29,119 bases of DNA, from positions 1 through 29,119 of IMG/VR virus record IMGVR_UViG_3300027861_000148. One strand, written 5' to 3'. This DNA is from a virus. A program made the position numbers and the translations under genes. Below, piece after piece: positions 9,501 to 16,000 of this stretch (positions are counted from its first letter, which is position 1; the number at the start of each line of letters is the position of its first letter). The notes beneath the pieces are model-generated. The model saw only the letters and a list, made by a program, of their open reading frames with translations. It was not told the origin of the DNA and searched no databases.

Positions 9501-9581
9501 TTTAAGAATTTCTATAATTTGCTCAACTTTCAAAGGAGGAAACTGAGACTGAAGTTCTATAGTTTTTTCTTCTAATGTCAT
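543..9581 (-). CDS. Giant multidomain virion protein (probable ejected protein) with zincin-type and HAD phosphatase motifs
   Basis: A 3012-residue protein, the largest here. Visible parts: an acidic, Pro/Glu-rich N-terminus (1-100); Lys-rich helices (100-310); hydrophobic/Gly-rich segments (415-455, 525-575); helical linkers (600-760); HEVLH at 824-828, the zinc-metallopeptidase signature; a Lys/Arg-rich linker near 1060-1230; RFSxK motifs at 1294, 1429 and 1598; a complete HAD phosphatase set (DFDDT at 2070-2074, ILTAR ending near 2196, Lys2232, FADDAGKN at 2249-2256); and a long helical C-terminal third with hydrophobic patches near 2545-2570 and 2750-2772. Such giant proteins at the end of podovirus virion operons are commonly packaged inside the head and injected (compare T7 gp16 and the N4 virion RNA polymerase); I see no polymerase motifs. 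The leader is A/T only. The role is inferred from size, hydrophobic segments and neighbours; the catalytic motifs are seen directly. Confidence 0.8.
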   Translation of the reverse strand: MTLEEKTIELQSQFPPLKVEQIIEILKNFTPDEEAEVEVKSDEQTPEVGNQDSSITPDPVVEQTNNTGSDLSDSVDGELVSQEPEPVETDNFFEYAENIVARGKAADDYRKYKKKYETVVKQSDVYNPEDDPYQYKFEVNPEGQLDYYYKSKDDKDFILQEDTYASAKIAEKLNHLDKDQLKNLKKYEDQAQGQQAEIEMVSGLPTFDNVEETIGADNLLIKIGEIDSALNNFETEKVTKKEKSLFQYPDPETGEFKNEKTTVENQTVIKSKKGKKYFDSLLEKRKKLVESLKKEIDKDVKAQKEADKIISEMGFLSKLNIDLQKGSTSLGEMIASVPSTMYDITSFLAGGDKPLYLGHGVVAANLKSNPILDYYIEEGNKLKATQEDYDRVNYKIKGVAKNFAAGRYLDGFKQIASGLAESAPVSISMMLGGAYMRAGSFITSGTIAFAGPEMREMREENPAMSDLNVIKNSLALGAAETVFGFVGKGSIGRSYRTIIAKEGKEKGIQVFKKGLIEMYETAIKKYGAIAGTLGEGIEEVATQITQNLIKGKDPFEGVPDAFLLGVGGGGLYTSPVNISQAVANVKSGITNRKIDNILTKNNLVSINEAFDGLDVGDGIQGITPVQMDLLKVKGSLQAINTRADKQLSAGDITEAQANSIKEKARNVQGASNVLNALEVTTNQTEFADLLIEQKNLKNKIKEVDNSSLTKAESARLKEIDAELNSLVTQDRTLKNIKGAEAFAEGLEGVGLEIVKGTEDLISSVEAIEANGGEVVGLDRDEKGNILPAEDQSYGFISRMGDGTTQVILNEVSALQDNIATTAQHEVLHALLDKIFVNNSAAKIKAGKKLEALLNSDGIELDAVVANRLNQANKQFRDGDISEEQYYEEVFTLTSEGLSNDQIVENTTLIDKFVDFGRTLKSIFSGGKLNISFRTGRSALDFVKGYNKAIKSSKGADIAAKTGTIKVTETTNNELAIQDTDSIKKETYETIDDNGDKNIITVTTAKDGSRKIELKDKDGQLYNTERLGKNNNITNEKFIENIVTEEGGDVVKTETIEGFENIANPKAVARRRKQAKARQSERIYQKVESFKDKLVDPTTKTEAAFEIVSDPAMFNEIDRRLKFDADAIAREDVIRNFLYDESRGMLGLLKGYDPARNDSIMGYLNSSTAGGKLLDARLFEFFKDDPRYERIIQSTTDENIQRKIESKTTGGKTTTTKPKARARTTPKASRKYPSTILSNLGVSTKAEVDALFEEAIADDIANFYKGEIKEFKDIKDIGPAVAALMEKATGLKANRFSKKNQNIMKGDVESGAVTALQQLLNANADADFAMLAESANIEGKSTSIPGKILEALFTKNSKDKYVRDTRKGLRDYKNIIDALDLEAKEKKGEDAIYRSADAQALKGLANLSLRNLIFEQAVPDPVARTRTGARFSLKTRQDLNWKKTDEDVQTTFEVKGKKYTTRLEETAFMEFDEGQTYDDIDNIAKKLGIQKDFEGDDISSSERFYHLQFADETDSMDITAAGNAFEVFSVNINGVVDYLKNNPEIEGVIFTAKEPSRIRLYKRLAEAMADKLGGMSGFENDTFIVAKKPKPAKTKTSARFSAKKQPKTSGLKEIQQIANQEALEKVRNDKSLKRKILVDVFGSIFPIEVLNKAVNFTSGNKVSSLVKRGFDMITDANKILDPKLKQEAKDLIAKGEILELESIRKDAIKNTPDFNEDQIKQTKEALGQKDGSKYKLRLSKLDLHNAGVDLLIDAELEVAKTSEEAFAVLTDFMYHYDLNANQNRNQATNAGVESGAVITEDGKTRKRSKVTDEHVFQAIEHAKAKLQLYRNIVNAEKSGDKKKIAAAKNSLKKYKEWIKDNYWQIALKNESDVVKGNLVDTNGNTWRDSGGTSHPILIEALNKAIKSGKDADWDAVPSSMLRYFSGYGTVDSNGNWSPSSLNPNNLEIFGKNVAVDFNVEVASNLRQNPNVVQLQGELINKIILTEAGILTGSDAVTRAKARKLLDLQLETEVSKSRQSKKINNLAPNSLKIEGDQDANTVKVVNELNTLDKALAEGRKLDKPVKKIRVFDFDDTLARSNSKVIVIKPISQIDTDMLDIVARRKFKKEFENLPSYKQSYDSLNEQQKLEVLKETPGATREINATQFAEQAADLEAQGATFDFSQFEQVIDGKKGPLFNVAKKIADTRGTEDLFILTARPQAAAGPIKAFMKALGIDIPLGNITGLGDGTAAAKGRWIAGKAAEGYNDFYFADDAGKNVKAVKEVLDQIDVKSRVQQARASKKQTFDTIVNDMIFDSSGIETYKQFSAAKAKTVGANKGKYNFLIPASAEDFTGLLYKMLGKGKKGDAQMAFLKTNLLDPYMKAEDTVVQAKISAANDFMALKQQFPGLPKTFRKETGIGGFTYQHAIRTYIWTQQGMSIPGLSKADIRKLNAFIKNDPKLQAFADQLISIQKGKLYPEPGKDWLGGNLTTDIIGGINKVIRAEAQQEFRENLDIIFSPENLNKMEAAYGTRWRRAMEDSIRRMKAGTNRPIGSNPVTEKIFDWLNNSVGAVMFLNTRSALLQTISAVNFINWGDNNIVAAGKAFANQPQYWKDFMSLMNSDYLVQRRNGLKINVSESEIADAVKDSKNKPRAAIAFLLSKGFVMTRFADSFAIASGGATFYRNRIKKYIKEGMDQKLAEEKAFDDFRALAEESQQSSDPSKISMQQASAAGRVILAWANTPMQYARIQKRSAQDLIAGRGDWRTHVSKIAYYGFVQNLIFNALQQALFAIGFGDSEDEEEDAKKKALKDKKIARVANGMIDSQLKGLGIAGTAVSALKNMIVKLYDEHGKKTPEYEAASVEALGFSPPLNSKYRKLVGGLKSFSWNRKEMKEKGFSLENPAYLAGAQIISAFTNVPVDRVVKKANNIRGLLSNQTETWQKVALGLGWGTYDVGLPYYGGWDKPKDPTPEEIKQREFDTMKKDTKTSDQVQMLLDLGLDKKQIKALRYEDARVKKIIELQNKKKDGITTIRKDK

Positions 9582-9586
9582 TTAAT

Positions 9587-10687
9587 TTAAGTTAATTTGT
9601 TATCTTGTAAAAACTTTTGAGCTTTAGCTTTTTTAGCTTCTGCTAAATCAAATACAGCGGCGTCTGCCTCTACTGTAGGTAGCTTGTTTGTAGTAAATTG
9701 CTTTAAGTAATTATTCATAAAATAATCTCCGTATTTGCTTTCAAATAATTCTTTATTTTTTTGAGACAAAGGTAATACTTCTTTGTAATCCCAAGCAACA
9801 CTGCCTGCGTTTGCATTTTGTGCCATTTGATCATCTTCTTCAACACTTGATCCTTGACCAATAAAAACGTTCCAAGCAGCTACAACGCTTTGTTCTTGTT
9901 GTAACAAGCCTGCAACTTCAGCATTTACAAATGGCTGTGCTTTTCTTTTAATTTTATCTAAATCAAATTTAAGTACGTTTCTACCTTTACCACCGCCTAT
10001 GTCTATTATTTCATAGTCAAAAGATCCGTCTACATTTTTCATAACAAACTCTTCAGACAAAGAAGCTTCTGGTAGTAAGTTACCTTGTTCATCTGCAGAT
10101 CCCTCTGCTAAAACACCGCTATCAACTAATAGTTTTAGCATGTCTGCATTTACATCTGGAGTTTCAACTACAAGGCTAGTGTTTGATTCTAGTAAAGCAC
10201 TAAGCGTATTGTTGTTAATTACTAAAGGCTTTTCAAACAAAGGTCCTTCAAATACTATTTCCTGAGAACCATCTTGCATAAGATTTAAATAAACATTATA
10301 TCCTTCTGTCTTAGAAAAACCAGGTTTGTTAGTCATAATGCAATTAGCGACCATAAAAGAGTAATCGTTGTTAACATCATAGTAATTATCCTCTGTTACA
10401 GAAAGCTCGTCTACGACCTGTTGTAAGAACTCTATGGACTTCTGAGGAGCTTCATCTAGTCTCTTTACTTGCTCATGTTCATAATTACAGCTTTCATCTA
10501 AACATTTACCTGATTGTATAGCCATTTTTAGTTTAGCATACATCTTACCTGTATTGGCGTAAGCATTATCTAGTATCTTAAAAGAAGCGTCAATGTTAGC
10601 TGCAACATAATCTTCGTTGTAAGCTAGCGCGTTACTTTTATTAGCTTGTTGTATAGACAGATTATATGTTATGTTTTTATTCTCCAT
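9587..10687 (-). CDS. 366-aa acidic protein of the ejection block, function unknown
   Basis: A soluble-looking acidic protein lying 4 bases after the stop of the 220-aa gene and 5 bases before the giant gene. The N-terminal part is helical and polar (SIQQANKSNALAYNEDYVAA region), with a C-x(4)-C pair near residue 62 (GKCLDESCNYEH). The middle is a mix of short strands with many Asp/Glu, and the C-terminal part is helical and Lys-rich. I recognise no catalytic motif and no membrane segment. By position, between a gp14-like protein and a giant putative ejection protein, it may be another internal virion (cargo) protein or a chaperone for its neighbour. Alternatives include a minor tail component. 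The start is supported by the tight spacing and an A/T-rich leader (GATAATAAA). Confidence 0.6.
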   Translation of the reverse strand: MENKNITYNLSIQQANKSNALAYNEDYVAANIDASFKILDNAYANTGKMYAKLKMAIQSGKCLDESCNYEHEQVKRLDEAPQKSIEFLQQVVDELSVTEDNYYDVNNDYSFMVANCIMTNKPGFSKTEGYNVYLNLMQDGSQEIVFEGPLFEKPLVINNNTLSALLESNTSLVVETPDVNADMLKLLVDSGVLAEGSADEQGNLLPEASLSEEFVMKNVDGSFDYEIIDIGGGKGRNVLKFDLDKIKRKAQPFVNAEVAGLLQQEQSVVAAWNVFIGQGSSVEEDDQMAQNANAGSVAWDYKEVLPLSQKNKELFESKYGDYFMNNYLKQFTTNKLPTVEADAAVFDLAEAKKAKAQKFLQDNKLT

Positions 10688-10691
10688 TTTA

Positions 10692-11354
10692 TTATCGGTT
10701 ATTAAAATCTATACCGCCAAATAAACTAGCCGCGGCTCCAATGCCACCGGTCAAAGCAGCTGTGCTGTCTCTACTAGCAGAAGCGGCTTGACCTCTTAAT
10801 GCTGATATTTGATTAGAAACTCTATCTAACTGTTGTTGTTCTCTTTGTTCTGTCATGCCAAATACAAATTGTCTACCAGCTACGTCTGCTTGTTGTAGCC
10901 TTTGTTGTTCAGACATTTTTTGTTGCTGTAGTGTAGCTTCACCAGCTGCTCTTTGTCTTTCATTAGCTACTTCTTGACTTTCAATACTAGCTGCTACACC
11001 TTTTTTAGCCCGCAATGCGGCTTGAGCTAAAGCCGTGGCACCACCTGCTGAAGCACCCGTAGCTCTTATAGTGTCTAAGGTGTTAGCTAAAGCGATATCA
11101 GACTCTTCTATTTGCATTTCAGCCGCTTGAGTAGCTACGCTTAAATTAGCAAAAGGATTACTAAGCATTGAACTTAAATCTTGAATTCCTACATAAGGAT
11201 TAATTATTTCTTGACGATTTTTTTCTAGTTCAGTTAATTTTGTTTCTAGCTTAGCAGCCTTTCTACGAGCTCTTTTAGCAGCTCTTCTAGCCTTATTAGA
11301 CCCAAAAATACCACCAGCTAAACTAGCTACGCCACCTATTATAGCTCCTACCAT
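10692..11354 (-). CDS. Internal virion protein, T7 gp14-like layout
   Basis: A 220-aa protein with a hydrophobic Gly/Ala N-terminus (MVGAIIGGVASLAGGIFG), then a strongly basic helix (KARRAAKRARRKAAK), an amphipathic Ala/Gln/Glu-rich coiled-coil middle, and a hydrophobic C-terminal stretch (AALTGGIGAAASLFGG). This order, with an N-terminal membrane-inserting helix, a long helical body and a small-residue C-terminal helix, matches the small ejected inner-virion proteins of podoviruses such as T7 gp14 (196 aa), which enter the outer membrane and start the DNA-ejection conduit. The gene sits between the nozzle genes and the giant protein, as expected for an ejection set. The leader is A/T only. 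The assignment rests on layout and position; no strict sequence signature exists for the group. Confidence 0.65.
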   Translation of the reverse strand: MVGAIIGGVASLAGGIFGSNKARRAAKRARRKAAKLETKLTELEKNRQEIINPYVGIQDLSSMLSNPFANLSVATQAAEMQIEESDIALANTLDTIRATGASAGGATALAQAALRAKKGVAASIESQEVANERQRAAGEATLQQQKMSEQQRLQQADVAGRQFVFGMTEQREQQQLDRVSNQISALRGQAASASRDSTAALTGGIGAAASLFGGIDFNNR

Positions 11355-11372
11355 TTTTTTATATTTTTATTA

Positions 11373-13043
11373 TTAATATCCATTATTAAAATTATATTCA
11401 CTACCAACTTGAAATAACTGTTTTTCGCCTCCAAAATCAGTAGTAGAATCTGTTGACATTGTAACTACTGAGTAAAAACCTTTAATACCAGTTATGTCAT
11501 TTCCAAAATGAATTTCACCCTCTACCGGTGTACTATTATTAACTAAATTAGCATAATATTTATTTTCTTTACGATTAAAACCTGCTCTAAAAATATTACC
11601 AGTAAGAGGAGTAGGGAAAACATTGCCAAAAGAATCATAACTACCTTCTTCGTAACTTAAAACATTATTTGTAAAATCATTTGAAAAAGAATAAACACTA
11701 TTAATTTCATCTTCACCTGTTGAGTCTGAAATAAAAGAATCAACCTGCCAACCGTTATAACCTTCGTACTCTATATTTTTGAAAGTTTTAGATGTGCTAG
11801 GATTTTCGTTTAAGATAAATTTTATACTTGAATTGTAATTTATTCCGTAAAATTTGTTTCTTGCTAAATCACTAAAATTAAGTTGCGTATTGTCGTTTAA
11901 TATTTGAGCTTTATTAACTGTTATTGTATTACCGTTAATGCTTAATATAAATGTTCCAGGTTTTATTGTAGAACCGTAAACAATGTCACCTAGTCTTAAA
12001 TCACCTTGAATATTATCAAGAGTAATTAATTGACTAGTCTGAACAGGACCATTTGTCAATGCTTGAGTAATTTTGTTTTCATTATAATTATGAAGCCAAA
12101 GTCTGCCATTTTCCGTTGTGTATGTTTGGTTTCTAATTGATAATATTTGATCTGGTTTGAAGCTAAAAAAGCTAGTCCAACCTTTGACCCTTTCGTCCCA
12201 AGCTAAAGTAGTAGGTTTGTTATTATTGTCATTTAACGTTATATTTTTTCTAGTATTAACAAAATATTGACTTGTATACACATCCCAGCCACCTAATATT
12301 CTTCCTGGAGCTGAAGATAATTTTATTCTGTTTAATTCATCTCTAAAATAATCTTTCATACCAGCAGAAGATATTTCATCTATACCACTTCGAGAAAGTC
12401 TTAATATAACATTTTTGTTTGAATCTGAAAAATATTTATTGTATCCATAAACAGCAAAGCTTTCTGGATTTTTAGATATTCCATATTCACCAGCATAAGG
12501 TTGAATAGCACCTATAACTAAGTTAGAAGAAGTAACAGTGCCACCGCCTTCTGCTGAATAAATAGCGTCTTTATCAATTAAAGCTCTACTTACCTTAAGC
12601 TCTTGAAATATATTTAAATTAGTATCTTCAGCATAAAGTTTCTGTATAGATCCATTAACAGGGTCTAAACTTTTAGTTATTTCCTCTCCTACGCTAAAAA
12701 CATTAGTATTGTTTATACCTGTTCTAGAATTAAATATACCAGAGTATATAAGTGTGTTAACTCTTGGTGAAGCATTTGGCTCGTCTTCTACTAAATAAGC
12801 CTTAGCACCGTAATCTGTAGATGTATTATTATAACCACCTCTAATTCTAGCTTCTTCAATAGACCAATTAGTTAAATCGTCATCATCAACAGACAAAGGA
12901 AAAGTTCTAGGATAACCACCAATTTCTTGAGGTATACCTCTTGAGCCATTCCACATAGCTGTTCCATCGCTTGAATTAAAGCCGCTATTACTCTTTTTTA
13001 GAATAAAGGTATTAAAATATTTTACTTCTATTATAGCCGCCAT
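11373..13043 (-). CDS. Tail nozzle-type structural protein (second half of the nozzle/muzzle pair)
   Basis: A 556-aa beta-rich protein with no membrane segment. It contains blocks I associate with the propeller/nozzle part of podovirus tail stabilisation proteins: LYAEDTNLNIFQE (136-148), KVSRALIDKDAIYSAEGG (150-167), GEYGISKNPESF (185-196), AWDERVKGWTSF (281-292) and NGRLWLHN (312-319). The repeated DER-KGW, G-x-LW-x-H style is typical of a beta-propeller that lines the tail channel. It also carries one copy (337-392) of the beta module found four times in the upstream 1668-aa protein, which supports a common assembly. The two genes are 34 bases apart in different frames. My reading is that one nozzle function is shared by two polypeptides; a separate minor tail protein remains possible. 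Confidence 0.65.
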   Translation of the reverse strand: MAAIIEVKYFNTFILKKSNSGFNSSDGTAMWNGSRGIPQEIGGYPRTFPLSVDDDDLTNWSIEEARIRGGYNNTSTDYGAKAYLVEDEPNASPRVNTLIYSGIFNSRTGINNTNVFSVGEEITKSLDPVNGSIQKLYAEDTNLNIFQELKVSRALIDKDAIYSAEGGGTVTSSNLVIGAIQPYAGEYGISKNPESFAVYGYNKYFSDSNKNVILRLSRSGIDEISSAGMKDYFRDELNRIKLSSAPGRILGGWDVYTSQYFVNTRKNITLNDNNNKPTTLAWDERVKGWTSFFSFKPDQILSIRNQTYTTENGRLWLHNYNENKITQALTNGPVQTSQLITLDNIQGDLRLGDIVYGSTIKPGTFILSINGNTITVNKAQILNDNTQLNFSDLARNKFYGINYNSSIKFILNENPSTSKTFKNIEYEGYNGWQVDSFISDSTGEDEINSVYSFSNDFTNNVLSYEEGSYDSFGNVFPTPLTGNIFRAGFNRKENKYYANLVNNSTPVEGEIHFGNDITGIKGFYSVVTMSTDSTTDFGGEKQLFQVGSEYNFNNGY

Positions 13044-13077
13044 ATTATATTATCACTTATTTTTTTTTGTTTTAACT

Positions 13078-16000
13078 CTACGTTCCTGGTGTGCAATTTT
13101 CTTGACAAGAGCTTATAGTTCCAGAGCCGACTTGACCAGATGACACCATTTGCTGCCCGAATGAAAAAGTAGTAAATGGGTTATAAGGTGTAACGTCTGT
13201 TTGTTCTATAGGATAGCTTTCAAAATCACAGTTTCTATTAATTACTGCTGTTTTTTGAGGAAAAGCGTTTGTAACCTGTGCACACAGCTCTTGATATGTC
13301 GCTGGTTGGTTTGTGTTAACTGGGGAATAGTAAGGGAATTGCCCAGCAATCCTCATTCTAGGAAATACAGGAGTTGTAAAAACATCACTGGCTGCATTTG
13401 GCATTGTCACCAGCCATCTACCACTTGAAAAACTAATAACATCTCCAGCGCTTAAACCATGAGATTCAAATGTTGTTATTATAGCATCTGTTCCAAAATC
13501 ATTACTAAAAGGTGGTCCAGCATTTGTGTAATCTACAGAACTTACTCTTACTGTAGGATTATCGTTAGAATCTAATATAATAGAGTTTGGTGCAGTAGAA
13601 AAACCGCCAGAAGTTTGGTAAATTTCATCTCCATTAGCGGGGTTAGAAGTATTTCCGTCTGTTGGTTGCACGAATATAGGTCCTCTTGGAACTCCAGCTA
13701 TAACGTTAGGATCAAAAATACCTGATGTTGCTCCATTTGGAAAAAAAGCATTGTCACCCGACAAGTTTTCTGTTCTAAAAATATTTCCATCTAAAACTTC
13801 GGCTACAGTACAAGTACCATCTTTATAAACATCACCACCAACAGCCAGGTCTTTAGGCGTTATAAAATTCCAACTCCAAGCTTTTTCAACATTAATTCTA
13901 TTTACTCTAACTATTGCTCTGCAGTAAGGCTGCTGAGTTTCTAGAGAATCAAAACTTCCGTTAGCATCTGTCACTTTCAACCAAATAGCCCAATCTTGAA
14001 AATCTTCAAAAACTAAGCCAGTACCTCCAGCGGTAGTAGTAAAAGAAAAAGCCGGTGAAGCTGGGTCGGGTTTTTCTAATGTGCAAAAACTAACGCCTGA
14101 GTTTATTGAATCGCTAGTGGCTATAGTGGTATTTAAAGTAAAAGGTCCAGTTTGTCCAATATTTTCAATAGTATAGCCTGTCACAGGATCTGTATATACT
14201 TGATCAAAAACGTTTTGCTCACTAAAAGAGCCTCCAAATTCTTGCAATTGACTTGTACGCAGTTGCGCTACTATTTCAAATTGAAGTTCCTGACCTGCTA
14301 AAAATCTTTGTCCATAAACAGCACCATCTTCGTAAAATCTAGAACCATTTTCTGCTTCTATTATATTTATAGCTATAGTTTCTGTTTGTGATATGTCTAT
14401 ATTTGGCGGAGTATTACCATTTTCGCCATCATAACCAGGCGTGCTAGGACAACTTATAAAAGTAGGTATTTTATTTTTAAGCTCTATATTTTCTATAAAA
14501 TATGTTACAGATTGTTGTACCGTATTTGTTACTTTAATATTTACAACAAAGTTTCTTATAGCGGGATCTTCTAAGAAAACAAATAATTCGTTTGTTTTAA
14601 TTTGATAAAAACCTGGTGTAGTTGTTTCTTCTAAAACAAAAGCAGTACTTCTATCAGCTCCTGTTTGGTCTATAATGCTAGCTTCTCCTGGTACTTGTGA
14701 TTCTAATGTTATTTCAAAATCATTAGGGTCAACATCTGTTCCAAAAATATCTTGAACAGTAAAACCATTACCATTTATTATGGAAGATCCTATGGCTAAA
14801 TCTTCAAAAAACAAAGCATCGTTAAAATCTATTATTTCAATAGCACCTAATGTATCACTCAATATAGATGTATTTAAATCAGATATTAAACCGCTAGAAG
14901 AAGTTTCCCAAAATATATCTAGCAAACTTTCTACTGGTTCTGTTTCATAAACAGCTAAATACTGTATTCCAACTGGATTGGTTTGCGGGTTGTCAAAAAA
15001 CGTAAGCGTAGTTCCTGTTTCAAATATACTTTGTCCTTGTGCTGATCCAACAGAAATAGGACTTCCAGGAGCTGGATTAGCCAGCTTTACAGTAGGAAGC
15101 GATGCGACTGAAACAACTGTACCTTCTGCTAAACCTCCGCCCCTAACAGACATGCCACTTACTATAGTCCCTTGTATGTCAGCCAATGTAACTGTATCTT
15201 CCAGTACTACCGGTGGCGTCGTGCCAGTTTGAGCAGGAGTTTTAGTAGTATCAACAATACCGCTTCCAGTAACAAGATTAGTGTTGTTTATTTGACCTAT
15301 TTTATTTTCAGTAGTTATTCTAGCTATTAAAGGATTTGAAGTATAAGAGTAAAATTGTGGAAAAAAATCTGGTCTTTCGGAAACCAAAGGGCTAAAATCA
15401 AATAAATCATTTAGAGTGGATATAACAGAAACAGTATCTGGTTTTATTCCTGGGTAATAAGGTCTATTTTCAGAAAAATTCAAAACAGTAGGATCAACAT
15501 GGTTTTCTACTCTTCCAAAAATCCCAACTGAACTTCTAAATTGTTTTTGCTGTGGACCAACTTCATTTAAGTCTCTTGGTATCTTATTTATATTATCATT
15601 TATAAGAACAGTATGTGATGTTCTACCTAACTCTAGTAAAGCGTCTTTAGGATAAGCAGCCATTACGCCAGGCAGGTAAACATTGTAGTATTCTTGCTCT
15701 GTTTGTTTAACAACTATCTTCCAAGAGTACCAACCTAAAGGATTATATTTTGAGCTATTTTCATCTCCATTATACAATCCAGGCCAACCAATAGAAGTAT
15801 TTTTATTGCTAGGTCCAATGGGACTGTTGAAAGAAACTTTCAAGGAATCACCTGGCCAAGTAGATTGAACTATAGAGCTTGAATTATAAGCAGAGTATAT
15901 GGTAGACCCCTTAAATTCCACGCCTCTAGTGGTAACAGTGTTTAAACTATTTGAAAGTATAACGCTTGATTGTCTACCATATCTATCAGAAAGAACCACA

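Noticed and set aside
13044-13077. A9 run between the two nozzle genes as a programmed frameshift site
   Set aside because: The first gene ends in TAG before the run and a further in-frame TAA follows two codons later, so slippage there cannot fuse the proteins.
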